Assembly: GCF_002443255.2 (NCBI RefSeq)
Contig: NW_019211460.1
Span: 35,287,498 to 35,351,497 of the forward strand
Direction of reading: 5' to 3'
DNA length: 64,000 nt
Source: Varroa destructor
Taxonomy: Eukaryota; Arthropoda; Arachnida; Mesostigmata; Varroidae
Part shown: positions 1 to 13,200 of the stretch, piece by piece
Numbering within the stretch: position 1 is the first letter of the stretch
How the letters are laid out: each line of letters opens with the position of its first letter
Made by a program: the position numbers and the translations under genes
The notes under the pieces: model-generated
Database searches by the model: none
Told to the model about the DNA's origin: nothing
The model's input: the letters and a program-made list of their open reading frames with translations, nothing else

Positions 1-289
1 TTGACAATTGCTCAGCATTGAGCGTATGGACAATAATAGCTCAAATGGCCGACTACCTACTCCTAGAACTATGAGCGATACACGACTCCAGCTAGACATG
101 AGCCCAACAATAGCTCGTATTGGCTAAGCCTTGTCGATCATTCGATCGACCGATGAAGTCCCGATGCCTCTCCTTCTCATTCCTCGAGCGGCTACACAGA
201 TACATCTCAATCAGGAAAAGTGTCTTTTTTTTTCTCTCCAACCTATTGCAGCTTACACATTTTCGCTTCTTTTGCCCACAAGCTTTCAA

Positions 290-293
<4 letters not shown>

Positions 294-347
<54 letters not shown>
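294..347. repeat. (TA)n microsatellite
   Basis: About 27 uninterrupted TA units. Short open frames reading through it give Ile-Tyr runs and are artefacts of the repeat. Confidence 0.97.
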
Positions 348-349
<2 letters not shown>

Positions 350-364
350 AGCCGAGCGAACTGA

Positions 365-2368
365 TTCTAAAAACAATTTGTTTTTTCTATTGTTATTACG
401 TAAAAACGAGTTTGCAGCTACGTCTGTTTGTTCTTATCGCTTTCTGAACTACCTGACATACATATAATGGGGCGCAAAAGTCCTAATCCAATTTTAATCT
501 CCTACTACGTTCGGACTAGTATATTCACTTCACTATGACGAAACTATCCGGGATACAGATGCATTAAATCGGCCACAGCGTCACATGGACTGTTCAATTC
601 TTTGAAAAGTAGCTGAAAAATGCCCGATCTGCTTCAAGAAAACGTGATGTGATTTCCGACAGTAGTTAATTTAAGTAGTGTTATATAAATCGTCTTGTTT
701 TCCTTCCCAGCGTTTGTTCCGCCGACTACGAGTTGAATAGAATTCGTGCTATTATATTAAAAGATGTAGGTGTTGTCCTACCAACGTAGGCTCGGGGAGG
801 TAGAAAATCAATGAATATATATGTATATTGCTGCACGCATGCATTTTTGCTCGCTTTTGTGCACCGTCATACTTTCTTTGCTCATCGCCCAGTTACAAAA
901 ATACATTAAAGATCCTTCCCGTGTAACCAAACCACAGAAGTAGTTTTCGACGTATGAAGTGTATTTATGGAACTGCCCTGACGGCATCATCGCTCGGTTC
1001 GCCATTGTCATTTATTACAATTTCCAGTAGCAGCACAAGTTTCAATTGTACATTTAACTTTAACTTAAAGAAATGAGTGGCAATGGCAGTGATAGTATAG
1101 TCCGAGGAAATCATTGATAGCACTAGCGGACGTTAAAGTGCATTTAGTAGTACAATTACTTACTGGAGTGGGTCGATGAAATATAACTTGGGCGACCATA
1201 TGCTACTGCCCTGCTTAAGCTTTTGCCCTTCGGTAAAGCTGTTTATATGTTTGTCTATGTAAATTACTATAGCGTTTAGATGAAGTGAAGTCGATAATTG
1301 ACAGCTATCGTTGCTCCGATTGCCTTTAGGTTAATGTCGGACCCTCCGACGGGAATTGCTGATCATATTATCACTGACAAAATGAGTCACTGCCTTATTG
1401 GCTCCTTTAATCATCGGCTCGTATGTCCACCATAGCCATCTAACGCCTGTTGTTGTTGTTGTTGATTCTGACTAAAAGTGTCAACTTGCGGTCGCCTTCG
1501 CGACATATCATTCTATTATTATTTCTATCATCATACCCCACAGTAAACAAAAACAAAAAATCTCGACACAGATAACATGAGGTGTTCTTCAAATATTCGA
1601 TAGGATTCAGTAATTGGGTAAGAGCCAAACACTGATAGAATAGGTTCATAAAAACGTGATTTTCCCTAGGAGAGAACACTACGAACAGTTTGCTTATGTC
1701 TGTGTATCTCTTGCGCATAAGTTTACGCCACGACTCGATGAACTAGATGTTCGAGACGAACCGGAACAACATTAATGTCCCTTGTTCGTAAACGAGATCC
1801 AAATAAGCCTCAATTCAATTTGAGCTCTCCTTTTTAGTTATCAATAAAAGATATGTTTGGACGTTTGGCCTACACACTAGGAGGCCAAACTACAGGATCA
1901 CACACTCATTTTTACATAGTAACTCAAACCACTAGAAAAATGAAAGTACTATCATACTCGTACGACATAGCAGGGTACAAAGTATAAACAGTAAAAGTAT
2001 AGTAAAAAGCTTACTCGTCAACGTTGTCTATGCCACGAGTTCTAAACCTTCAAGTGTAAAATGAGCAGGCCTTTCATTTTCGTTCACAGTGTAAAAATGC
2101 TCGATGTTGATACGATGCCCTAAGACCTAAACATCGCTGTCTGCAGGCGTCTCTGGCATCGGTCCGTGTTCAACTTTAGATTCTTCGAGTAAAACTTATA
2201 GGTTGCGAATTTAACATATTTAAAAGAAAAGAAGGCATATTTGAAAGAAAGAAGGTTAGATCTGAGCCCCGGGTACGTTAGATAGGCGCACGGAGGCGTT
2301 TTCCAGACAATAACTGCTTGTCTTCTTCAGAAATGTATTCTTAGTCAGTCAGATATTTTTTTATCTAG
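365..2368. other. No supportable gene; simple repeat only
   Basis: AT-rich sequence with a short TTG repeat at about 1447-1464. A good acceptor-like tract ends at 709 (pyrimidine-rich, then cccag) and is followed by about 25 open codons to a stop. I see no convincing donor or partner exon, so I do not call a gene. Confidence 0.5.
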
Positions 2369-2567
2369 GTAGAAAAAGACAGGGCGATAGTATTTAACAT
2401 CTGTTGTTATCTAGTGGCTTTCAGTGGTTTATTCTACCAGGTGTTTTGCTGGCATCTAAGTAAATACATTGGACTTGTCTCATTGATTACATTAAAAGAC
2501 CATCCTGAAGCGCAACAGTCACGTGTCGGTTTTGGGTTGTATCCGATGAATTCCTGTTGTTCTTTAG
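2369..2567 (+). CDS. Weak candidate exon, hydrophobic, product unknown
   Basis: The segment lies between a pyrimidine-rich acceptor (attttttttatctag-like) and an AG/GTAAGA donor. The frame starting at 2369 is open for 66 codons. It reads a hydrophobic stretch near the start (residues about 7-24, could be membrane-spanning) followed by a Cys-Cys pair near the end. It would leave the transcript in phase 1, matching the start phase of the candidate exon at 7512. An open frame of this length is expected by chance in this DNA, so the support is only the splice-site pair and the phase. No family recognised. Confidence 0.12.
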
Positions 2568-4150
2568 GTAAGAATATATTAATTTTCAAATAATTATCTG
2601 TAATATTAAAAGGCTCTTTTCAGTAGTGACAGTGGACGAGTTGCCCTTTTTTAAGTTGTAATAATTGGGTCGTATATACAGTAATTTACAACGAATTCAA
2701 ATTTAGGCGCCAGCAACAACCATACGTCCTTGTTCCCGAATATGCTTAGCCAATCAGCCCGGCGCAAATTTGCTCGTGGGTCATTCGTACTGCTGAAAGC
2801 TTTATGGTCTAACGTTCCGCACAAAAGGCAACCACGGTATCAGCGCGGTTCCCAGCACAATCGAATGAACTCCGCGCTTTGTCACAACAATTTGGCGGCA
2901 TAACAGTTGTTTCGCTGGATATAAAATTTAAGGGTCAAGGACATTAATTCGGAATTTAAATTCGTTTATAACTCTGTGATTCCTTGTGGATAATGAACAA
3001 GCGTTTCTGTCGCTAATTTTTCAACTTTTTGCTTAAGAATTGAAGACAGCCTGCTATGTCATATTTCAGAAGGCTCAAGCGCATAACATAGTGATTAAGT
3101 CTCTCAATTTTGCTAGCCTAAGAGAACAGATGACTCATACCTTAGATTTTCAGCAGCTGAGAAACATCAAAATCTTAAGATCATTTGTGTACTCTGATGG
3201 GTCGTAGCGCCTTTTCACTATATTTTTATCTTGTCTTTCCTGTTCTGGTGCATTCCCTTTACCAGTCGGATACTCAGTCGCAATGCCGTCGTGCAATACC
3301 GTGGATTTTAAGTAACCTATAGATCTGTATTATCATATTAGGGAAAACTAGTTTTCTTCTCTTAACAAGGATATCAGATAAACGTAGGCCGTGCAGACGA
3401 ACGGCCTGTTGAAGATACAAACAAATCTAACCTGGACCTTCCCTTTTGAGCTGTTTTAGGATTTATGTCTGCATAAAACAGATATTGCAATGAAGTGTTT
3501 CGGGTGTGATAGAAATGTCATTGCTGATGGTCATGCTTATTCAACACACCACCGTCTACCACAATTACACCCTAAACTTAAGGTTTAGCCAAAATGTTCT
3601 TTTGTCGATTCGCAAAGTAGGTATAAAGTTTAAAAGGTGGCTTTCGACGGCATGAAATTTCAGCTTGACAGTGGGCAAAAGTCCCTAAACATGCGTCAAC
3701 TTTAAACGCCCAAGAATGGCTAAAAGGCTCGAAAAGACAAATCGGTGGAGCTTACTTGGACGAATCCTTTATTCCTCAAAGTGACTGTTTGTTTTCATAT
3801 AAAAAAATCAGGCATGTCAACAATGACCTTTCTAACCACTTTGATGATTTTTTGAATTTGCTATATCTAGGCTCTATCAAGCATCTCCAAGCTTGTTTCA
3901 TAGAAATATTTCGCGGATTTTTCTGAAGCCTCATGGAAGCTGGCATCAACGTAGACCATCGGTTTTAGGCAGAAAGTTTTTAATATCGGCGGCGACGTTC
4001 ATTTTAATATACCTGAAAGCATTACATACTAGCTGTCCTTAGCTCGAATAGATCGATCCAGGGTGCGCTCGTATCTAGCCATATATGTACAGTAATTTAA
4101 ATACAAGATCGCAAAAGTTCTACAAAAGTAGACCTTTAGGTAATTTCAGT
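2568..4150. other. No supportable gene
   Basis: AT-rich, with an open frame of about 75 codons at 2681-2904 that could be chance. At 3669 the sequence acagtgggcaaaagtccc resembles the terminus of a Tc1-type element, but I find no matching inverted end. Confidence 0.45.
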
Positions 4151-4159
4151 GATCATCAG

Positions 4160-4815
4160 TAATCGTTTAAGATATCCTCACAATACTTGGGGCTGAACAA
4201 TTGCGATTCGACGATAGCAATGCAACCGTTCTAACAATCATTGCTAGAATAAGGAGAGGCCATGAAACGTCTGGGAAAGTATGTACCATTCGAGCTAGCA
4301 GCGTACCTCTCGAAGAAAGCATGACGTCTAACAGATAGGTGTGAAACGAATTTCGCTATATTGATGCGCTTTACATAAGCCATTTTTCCAACGATTTTTT
4401 ATCGGTTACTATATACATATATTATGTGTAGATCAAATATAATCCGACTAGAGCTAACGGGGTCAAGCAAAGACACGAAATGCACCTTCATGAAACCTTT
4501 GAAAGACAGACAAGCTGTGTTGGCGTACATATGCTCTCGAATCGGCTGATGCTTCTGAGGACACTGACCACCAAAGCAATGCTGAAGTATTCATCGTAGA
4601 ACTTTTCATAGCAGACATGTATTCCTTCAATTGTGCTGTTTTCGACTGTCGAATGCTATCTTGTTCGTGCTCTTTTGTACCCGACCGGTTAGATATTTCA
4701 TTCAACGTATTTCCCGAACAAGTTTGCCAACACGAAAAGGATCCTGTTTAACACTGTTTGAGCGCCAACAATATAGTCCATTTGTACGCTTTCCTCCTAT
4801 GAAAAAACTACTAGC
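4160..4815 (+). pseudogene. Mariner transposase remnant, frame-shifted
   Basis: Mariner transposases bind the terminal inverted repeats and move the element with a DDD catalytic triad. Here the conserved block between the DNA-binding and catalytic domains is visible: MKRLGKYVPFEL at 4262-4297, matching the family pattern K-L-G-K-W-V-P-H-E-L. Just upstream (about 4185-4260) is a Ser-Thr-Ile helix-turn-helix ending. After a +1 shift, 4371-4435 reads HKPFFQRFFIGYY, the place where the family has PFL-x-RIVTGDE, so the first catalytic Asp is lost. A late fragment near 4760-4810 reads ERQQYSP, similar to HPPYSP. Several stops interrupt it. The assignment is strong at the LGK/GDE blocks and weaker towards the end. 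It is non-functional. Confidence 0.6.
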
Positions 4816-4820
4816 TTCAG

Positions 4821-5188
4821 GTCTGCGCAGTGGAAACAATGGTAAAAAAGGTGCAGGCAAAAGCCGCGGCGGTACAAGAAGCATACAGCGTAGTTCAGTT
4901 AAATGGTCCTTTGGGCAAAGGAGGAACTTGTTGCATCGCACGTACGGCTACAGGTATATGGGACATTTGGAAAAAATCTGTCATGGGAATCACATTGGAA
5001 CTGAATTAGCACATTGTAAACGCCGTTGAGTTCGCGTTGCCAAGGTCCCGCAATGGAATTGATTTCGTATATGGATTCATCAATTGGTGGGAACGTTCAA
5101 AGATGCGCAGAACCGGTTTATCGTTTCTGTGGCAGAAGAGCAGCTTTGCGATAGCAAATAGAAAAATCGGCGAGGTCCTTTGAACAAG
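4821..5188 (+). pseudogene. Possible pogo/Tigger-type DNA-binding domain remnant
   Basis: One frame is open from 4815 to 5188 except for a single TAG at 5006-5008, with a strong purine-first codon pattern (many GCA, GTA, GAA, AAA codons). The first half (from ATG 4839) contains CIARTATGIWDIWKKS, which loosely resembles the first helix-turn-helix of pogo/jerky proteins (IA-x-x-x-GI-x-x-ST-x-x-DIWK). The second half has a WWERSK...FLWQKSSFAIA segment resembling the CENP-B-type second domain. It directly follows the mariner remnant, so it may instead be an unrelated open frame or a host exon (acceptor-like cttcag ends at 4820). Resemblance is by eye only and confidence is low. Confidence 0.22.
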
Positions 5189-5199
5189 GAAGGTTAACG

Positions 5200-7511
5200 T
5201 TGGTGAATCCCACAAACATGATATGGAAAGGTTTCAAACGCGTCCAAAGCAGATATATCTTCACCTCGTGCTTTCATCGTCTACAGACATCGCCGACGGA
5301 AAGCAGTTTAATAGCCGATACATACTCTGCGTTACTGAAGGCTAAAATCTGACATGGCTACAACACTGTCAACTAACCATCTAGCGCCAAAATAAAGCCG
5401 TTGTTGGAACTATCGTTCAGGTGTTCGTTGCATGTTAGACAATAAAAGCATACCAGATTCGAAAACGTTAAGGGAATCTTACCGAAAAGCGAAACATAAT
5501 AATCGTAATTTTATTTCAACAATTCCTTCCTTACTCGGCTGATATGCACAGAATTTTTTTCTAATGGGAGAATATCTTCGCTTATGTGCGTTTACGCTTA
5601 GCGTCTATATTCATACCCAGTTACAGATTGTGGGGAGAGATTTGGATTTTTTGGCGTGGAATCGTGAACGAACCGTAGCAAATGTTGAGTGTCACTCTAT
5701 GTGGGAAATGCGTATTTATGCGAAAAGTACGAATAGATGCTTTGAAAGATATATATATCAAAGAAACTTGAGCATTTTCTTATCCCCAGGGGGTAAATAT
5801 CAGAGGTATACATGTTTTGTTGTAGACGTATTGTTGCCTTCTATTCGAATAGGGCATGCGTGAATTTTGCCCGTCAACAGAGTCCGACGATCGTATATCC
5901 CGCGCAGTACTGTTTGCATATGATCTACATGGTAAATAGCTCGTGCAACTGATACAGCCTACCTTTTTCTAAATGTTTTTACTTTAGAAACATCGGGAAA
6001 AGAAGATGACCTGCTATTCAGTACTAATGAAATGCCTCAATAATACTTATGTCTAACTATAAGCTTGGCGGAAGCAAACGTTTATCTTTAATATATAAAT
6101 TATTATCCATCATTTTCTATATCGTTCATTATCTCTAACGTGATATATTTCTAAGCTTCGACGAATAGAATCCAAGAGACCAAGGTAAACAATTGAGAAA
6201 TTTTAAATTCCTCAAAGATTGGTCGGAGCGGTGGATTTGCTGTATACATGATTTCACTGTGGGAACTCCTACAAGGCCCACGATGCCCTCGCAGCCAGTA
6301 ACCCTACATAATGACAGCAAGTGAATTTTCAAAACAAACAATACCCCTGACGGGTACGCCTGTACGACAACCGCGTGTCATTTGTGTGATCACTGATAAT
6401 GTCGACCGAATACCTAGCGAACAAAGTAGCTTGCCTATTTAGGAACTATTTGCGCATGGAAACCCACAGGCTAGCCAACAAGGACACCGTTGTAGAACAT
6501 GTGCTAATTGGAAGGACCAACACGCAGTTTAATAAGCGCTTTTATATTAATCAAGTTTTCGATTAAAGCGAAAGTCGTGCGTTTCGTGAAATGCAACGCT
6601 TGCAGCAGGACCTATAATAGAAAAATCAACATAACTACAAACGAATATCAATCAAACGCTTAAATTGTGGCATAAGCTAGATACAAATAGGAGTATTCTT
6701 TATAATGGTAGAACAGCTAAAGCTATTAGGAAAGAACGAGATTTCAATAATGGGCCCTTGCACAGCGGTACTGTACAGAGTAGGAATTTTAGGGGCAACC
6801 AGTTGTACTTCCTAACATGATATTGTGCGGCTTCTTATATGCGCGTACGGAGAGAAGATGACCGTGACTGACCTCTCAGAAATTTCTTCTGAGAAAGAAT
6901 CATCATGTTGCAGAGCTGTGAAAATATGGATGATCACCAACTTTTATAGATCAATCCATAATAAAGTTCTGTTTCTCAGAAGCAAGCTTAAAACTGGCAA
7001 AGGCCTATTTTGCCTACAGTTACGCTGATCTGGTCTATTGGTCAGCTACGTTAAACTGTGGTGACTCTCGTTCAGTGTTGAATCTTTTTAACAATGATCT
7101 TTGAAGAATTTTCTCTGTTGCTTCTTTATGGAACCGATTTTTACTCTTTCAGAATAAATCCGCACGACTGCTTCTTTTGGAAAAGTATACAAATTTGCAT
7201 TTTAGTGTTATATACATTATCGAACTAGTGTATTCTCAATAGAAAATCCATTTATCAATGTTGATCGGCTGATAAGTTTTTGAAGCTGTACGCATATGTA
7301 TAGTATTCGTTTAAGCGGTTTCAGTTGACTGTTAAATTTTTTTACGTCCTTGAAAATCGCTATTGAGTGAATCGGCCGAAATTTTACTACGTATTTCTGC
7401 CGTATATCTGAACGTTTAGTTCCATTCTAACGGTCGCCATTGCTCATCTCAGGAGTACCGATGCTAAAGAAAAGTTTGCATAACATACTATTGTCTATTG
7501 TATCATTTCAG
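5200..7511. other. No supportable gene
   Basis: AT-rich non-coding sequence. The longest open frame (about 100 codons at 5564-5863) shows no domain, no splice support and no coding codon pattern. A small hairpin with 7-bp arms (ctcagaa / ttctgag) lies near 6875-6895. Confidence 0.5.
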
Positions 7512-7592
7512 GACTCAATAAAGGATCAGACAACGAGGATAATCTGGAAGAGGAACCAGAGGTGAAGAATTTAAAATACTGGGCAAGTAAAA
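7512..7592 (+). CDS. Candidate internal exon, acidic, product unknown
   Basis: The segment has a good acceptor (ttgtatcatttcag) and a strong donor (AAA/GTAAGT). It is 81 nt, symmetric phase 1-1, so it could be skipped without shifting the frame. From 7514 it reads 26 codons, acidic in the middle (NEDNLEEEPEVKN) and ending KYWASK. The peptide has no hydrophobic segment and no motif I recognise. Its end phase agrees with the start of the candidate exons at 10646 and 16559, on the same strand. Evidence is splice sites, frame and composition only. Confidence 0.35.
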
Positions 7593-10500
7593 GTAAGTGG
7601 TCGACCTTCTTTCGTATCCCGTACTCTTCACGCACACATTTATAATATATAAGAGACCATACGGCTTTACTGCAGCATGTTTTCACGTAGCCGTGTACAC
7701 ACATGTATATCTGATATAACGGATGCGTCCTTCCGACTCGAAACTCGCCCGTCTTTAATCGTTTAAAATCATCCAGCGACCGTGCTGAATCGCTCACAGA
7801 AGGATTCGTTTTGTGTTAGATGATTAAGAAGAACGTGACTGAAGAAAACGGAGAGCACATATTACTGATTATGCTTTTACTGATATTTTAGATTTAAAGA
7901 AAACTTTCATTAGAGAGAGACACCGAGATCCTATGTTGTTAAAGCATGTTCGTTGGCTAGCTTTAATAACTATGGCAACAAACATGGCGTTTACCCTCAC
8001 ATAATGGTACCATTACACAGTGATTGTTTGTTACAGCGTTCGACGACGGTTCTAGGAAGTTTTCGAAGAACTTACGCCAAATATTCGACAGTAGTGAACG
8101 AAGCTGTTACGCTCAATTAACCTGCATCAAATTTCGGGTAAATGAGAAATATTGAGGGTTGGAGTTTACGCTCTGCATTACAGCGAACTTCTAGACAAAA
8201 AAAAAAATGCCAGGCAGTTTAGCAAAATTTTAATTAACAATTTGTTACCTCATTTCGCTGGTCAGTAGTCCATTCCGGAGACCATTTAGACAAGTGGCAG
8301 AGGGATATAAGCACTTTGTGCTCTATCTTATCTGGGCTCTTTTAGATATTTTTCAGAAATATCTTCAAGTCGAACGCACTAATAAGATTAATTCGATGAG
8401 ATAAAATGAAACGGGATCCTTCATTATTACGAAAAATATGGGCTGGGCGATGAAGAGTTAGGTAGCTGATATTTTCCCACACCCGTATTTCGCAATTGTG
8501 GTCTTTTATGAGTTAGTAAATCACGACCGCTACAAGTGAAGTTAGTTAGCTGAGGCTACTTGCGGCATTTGTGCTCTATGTCTGTGTAAAAAGTTGATTT
8601 ATTGCTACTAAGGCTTGTAGACTGACCCAGCCTTATATCAGCCTTAAATTAGTCCTTAATAGAAGGAGAAATATCTGATACAGGCCTCTATATAGGTTAA
8701 AGGAACAGTCATTGCACGATCAATCCGGCAAGAGGTTATATATATTGCAGTGACGAAGTGCTTAGATGCAAGGCTACCCTAGCTCTATTAGGAACGTAAG
8801 TAATCAAGATAGTGACTGATGTCAACATACTGAAGATGACATATTTCATTCAATTTGGCTAACGTTGACTACTCCTTGATAACCGTGTAGTGTTTATTCA
8901 TGGGATCGTTTTCGTTATGACATCTTCAAAGAAATTTTAGCTTCACTTTATTTGTTGTTATTGGTAGTTTTGAACTCGAGTGTGTAAGCCGACGGCGCGC
9001 GCGGTATAACACGTTTTTGACAATGGTGGATCTTCACTAGCTACGTGTCATGTTGATCACAGCATAAAGAAATAGCTTTTTTTTTTTCTCTTTCTTTTAA
9101 CTAGAAAATACTTCACTTGGAGCATTAGTTTTATAAAGTTGCCACTTAGTCTAGCATAGCTAACTGGATTCTAGTTAGTTGTACGGCAGCCGAATGGCAT
9201 CAGTATCATTATGATAGTGTATTTAAACCGGAGCCGGAATTGTTGTTTGTAAACTGTGTTGCGACTTGTTTCGGCGAACTCATGTTGCCGTAGCACGCGA
9301 GCCACGTTATGTCAGGGGCCCTAATTCGACCCTTCTTAAGACCTTGTTATTTAAAGTGCGCCTGACCTATGCCGTCGTAAATACTGAAATGCGAAATAGC
9401 CAGATTTTCTAAATTTCTTGACGTCTACCGAAGTACCTTTGTCTTGTATGCTGCAAAAGCAGAAAGACTTTAGCTCCTCCAAAAATTCACAGTAAAATTC
9501 GTCATCTCGTACAAAAACTAAGGAATCTCTTCCATACGAGTAAACCATGACCATACCCGAACGCCATAGTTCTCAATATCGTTAATTAGTATAACTAAAA
9601 AGTTAATTACCATCTCTTATTGCTGACATTTTAAGCGCTATCAGTTCTGTATCCGTCGTGTCAGTGACGAGTATAGGTTAAACATCACAAAACGAGTAAT
9701 TTAAATCTTGATTTATTTATCTTCATTCCTTTACAATGCTCCTCTAATTTATTGTTTAACTTTTATTTGGTAAGGTAGGCCATTGAACGCAATGACACTC
9801 ACATTCAGATGTTTGCAAAGCCTCCCGAGTGGCTTCGTTTGTAGCTATCATCAACAGAAGAATAATAACAACTGTTCCTATGGGCACTGTGTCCCGCGTT
9901 CTTTCAGAATAAGCCCTGCACACCCTCTACCATTGTTATCACCTCTGCATTTCTTCCGCATTATCTCTAACTACTATTACATTATTAATATGACGAGGAG
10001 CCTCCCTACCTGAAGGCTTATGAGAATGAGCAGACAGCTTGCGCTGCTTGCTACCCACGCAGGCCAGCCGTGTACAGGCTCTTTTGGTCGGCCCACCGCC
10101 ACCCCGTCTGTATGTCCTTCTCGTCCCGTTGTTAAAGAAGCTACATATACCTGGCCATCATTGCAAACACGACCGCCTGTCTCTTTATGTATTTAAATTA
10201 GATGAAAAACTAAAATTTATGGAAGCGTCACGTTATAACGGTTGTCACGCCAAATGATGACATCAATTCAGTTGTATACAAAATTAACTTCACCTCCCTT
10301 TACATAGCATATATATATATATATGCGGTTAGGTCAGTCATCAGTTCGCTGTCCTATCGGTTTCTTGAACTACACGAGTCAGCCACGGAAGGCATCAACG
10401 CATTCTTCGGCGACAAATCACACCACTAAAAGGCCATGGTAAGCAGACGCACAGCAAGGGATGATCTGTTGATGTTTATTTTTCTCGACAAGCCACCGAA

Positions 10501-10645
10501 TCGCACGAAATATCTGCCACTTTCGCCCAAATAGTGCTTTTTTCAATGCCCTAAGTGTCAGCGTTCTACGCTCTAGATTCAATGTTCTTATCACTATATG
10601 GTCGTCACCGTTTTTGCACAGCGTTCGCTTTCGTTTTTCATCTAG
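7593..10645. other. Probable intron or intergenic DNA, no gene seen
   Basis: AT-rich with short A and T runs. No transposase motif or convincing exon found. Confidence 0.45.
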
Positions 10646-10725
10646 AGATCACTATCTCAGTCCAGTACTCGTTGCCGTCCACGCTCTGCTCCGCTCAGGT
10701 GTTCCGACACGTATGTGACGCCGTT
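10646..10725 (+). CDS. Candidate internal exon, product unknown
   Basis: A pyrimidine-rich acceptor (cgtttttcatctag) precedes it and a full-consensus donor GTAAGT follows at 10726. The compatible frame (phase 1 in, phase 0 out) is open for 26 codons and reads ITISVQYSLPSTLCSAQVFR then HVCDAV. It could follow the exon at 7512-7592. The opposite strand is also open here, so strand is not certain. No family recognised. Confidence 0.2.
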
Positions 10726-13060
10726 GTAAGTATTTACGTGACACACTTTTTGCAACCCATACCCACTTTCGGCGGTAGCAAAAGTAACCAAAGAAACTGC
10801 TGAGCAAGCTTCTTGCTAGTAACTCTACTTTGGAATTGATTTTTTACCTCCAACGAAATTCACAATTTCACAGTAGGCCGTAATCAGTAGTACGATGTCC
10901 GATGCAATAAAATGTCGTCTTCCTACCGAGAATCTCAGCGTTTCGCTAAGATGACTTGTCGACGCCACCCAATGAAACACAAGCTTGACTGTTTTGGCTT
11001 GACCAATTTACTGGTGACGGGCCATTTTTCGCAGCTCTCTTTCACCGCATTTGACACACATATAGTGTGGGACGGTACGCTAGCGTAGACAGTTGAACTA
11101 AGAGCGATAGATGCCGGCGATTCAGGCCTCGCGAATGACATATAATCGACGACAGGCATGATTGAATAGAATTATATGAACGAATAGACCCGCATAAGCA
11201 TATTGCGAGGTGCACGTAGAAACTGCAACAAGAGTATACTGTACCATTGATGGTATACGACTCTGCATTTATCCGTTTGACCGTCTGTTCATATTGTTGC
11301 TGCTCCATAGGCAGAAGCAGTAGTGGAGGGCAAAATGTTTGAGATAGAAGAGTAGCAGCTATGCAAGAAACGTCCTACTCGGGAACAGAGAGTTACTTAG
11401 ACTGAACATAAGGTAACCCCAAGCTTAGGGCTAGAGGCAGACTCAGCACTACCCCTCGTAGTAACGGTAGCTTCTGCAGAGGCAGCTAACGAATACCTAC
11501 ATTCTAGTCTAACTATGCGCTAGGAGCGGCGCGGGAAGATCCTTGCTGCGTCAAGACAGATGGACGGACAGACAAACATGTAGCTCTATTATTAATCAGC
11601 GACGTAATTGACGATTACATGAATCCCTCAGAGCAAATGTAAATTAGCATAATGGACAGCAAATTTTATGTGAATGTGCTTTCGAGCACACCTTTACCTT
11701 GTTGCTTCGAGGGTCACGAACGAATGAATCCGTAGACGCCTGAGCAGGACGAGTACAAGGTATAAGTGCATTTGTTGTTGTTGTAGGTGTAATCTTTTTC
11801 TAAACGGAATAGTGAGAAGGAGAGTCTTAGGAAGAACATACGTTCATTCAGAATACCCCACTATCCATTCACGGAAACACTTTCTTCCCAACCTTATTAC
11901 TCCACCACGCCTGATATATTATTTGACCATGCTCGCACATACTGCTTACATTTGCGAGAAGCTTGGCGGTTAATGCTATTTAATTTTGATACATATCAGC
12001 TCTGCATTTGTCTGATACCATTTGTGTGTCGGTCCGCCGATCAGTTGATTGGTTCACTAATTCGGATGGTATACGGCGTCCACACGCATAGTCCACTAAG
12101 GTACAAGAGCACTGATACCTACGGAATGAAATCAGATGTTGGATTTTTGACTTAACAGTATATGAAGGACTAAATAAGAAATTATGGATTCGGTTAATTG
12201 TGTGACAAATTTTAATTAATATTATGATTGTTAACACTAGATAGGGCATACGATGTGTGCTTAAGGTAAGCTGCGGGCCCACACAGCCACAAGACGATGT
12301 TTTTGTGCTTGCATGTTTATGTAATTGTTACGTAGTGATCACTGCGTTAGCTACTACAGCAGAGGCAATCTTTCAGCGATTCTGGTCAGCCCAGCGCGTC
12401 CTAGTCGTAAACTCATAGGAAAGTGCACTCGTGGTTTAGAGTATATGTGATGAGCTTCGAATGAACATTAAGGTGCATCTAAACAACATTTCTTGAGAAG
12501 CTGTTCTGCTCTACTTCTTCCCTGTTCTACCTTGAATTTAAGGAACATGCGTAACTAAGAAGTGTCCTAAAACTAATTTTCTCCGACACTGTTGGAGTAA
12601 TATCGCAGAGCAACATGCGATTCCAGCAGCTAAATTCAGATGAGGCTAAGTCTTATTATTCAAAGATTATTCAAGCCTGTATAAAAAAAAAAAAGTCTTT
12701 CGAACAAGAACTAAGGAAGGTCATTTTTTCAGCTTTGCGTCTGCACTGACAGCACACGGGCCCTATGTGTTTCGTTCACGGAATACGGCAGCCACTTTAC
12801 TACTCAGAGTCAGTACTTGGGAAATTTATGGATATCAATGCACAAAACGGCACAAACTGTACTAGGGTTAAAGAATTTAACCTTGGGCTTTGATGCTTCG
12901 CCCGTACTGAGGCTACTACAAACTTAGAACTTTCGCAGGCACTTTCATTCTCAGCAGCGTTGTTTTTTGTTCTTAAAATCATATTATTATTCATTATTTC
13001 GCACTGGACTTTCTACAGCAAGAGCGCACAAGGGCAGTATAAAAGCTAGTTGTATTCTGC
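10726..13060. other. No supportable gene
   Basis: An open frame on plus (10912-11088, 58 codons from ATG) overlaps a longer one on minus (10935-11159), with no splice or domain support for either. The rest is AT-rich and featureless. Confidence 0.4.
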
Positions 13061-13071
13061 AACTTCGTTGT

Positions 13072-13200
13072 TTTTGTGATAGCTTCGTGGGTAACGTATC
13101 CGTCTGCTAATCCTAGGGAAACATGGTGGGCTGGGTTCGAGTCCGGTCGCAGGCATACTTCATTTCGTGCCGGAAGCCAGCGGTGGAAGCATTTGCTGCT
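13072..13200 (+). mobile_element. tRNA-Ser-like, probable SINE copy
   Basis: A perfect RNA polymerase III B box, GGTTCGAGTCC, lies at 13134-13144. An A-box-like stretch (tagcttcgtgggtaacg) is at about 13080-13096. Between them gtctgctaatcc (13102-13113) matches the anticodon arm of tRNA-Ser with anticodon GCT. The flanks do not pair as an acceptor stem, so it is not a functional tRNA. The sequence just 3' of the B box (cgcag..gca, then gaagccagc) recurs at 60870-60915, which points to a dispersed tRNA-derived SINE. Exact ends are unclear. Confidence 0.45.

Noticed and set aside
220..447. Open frames through the TA repeat near the start
   Set aside because: Ile-Tyr runs created by the microsatellite; no coding signal.
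467..500. gggcgcaaaagtcc, similar to the Tc1-like end at 3669
   Set aside because: Similarity is about 10 nt, with no inverted partner and no transposase nearby.
4631..5029. 132-codon plus open frame
   Set aside because: It runs across the mariner remnant and the pogo-like segment in a different frame; its length is expected by chance.
5564..5863. 99-codon plus open frame
   Set aside because: No domain, splice site or codon pattern; chance length.
10912..11159. Overlapping frames of 58 codons (plus) and 74 codons (minus)
   Set aside because: No splice or domain evidence for either strand.
13072..13150. Functional tRNA-Ser gene
   Set aside because: A and B boxes are present but the acceptor stem does not pair; better explained as a SINE.
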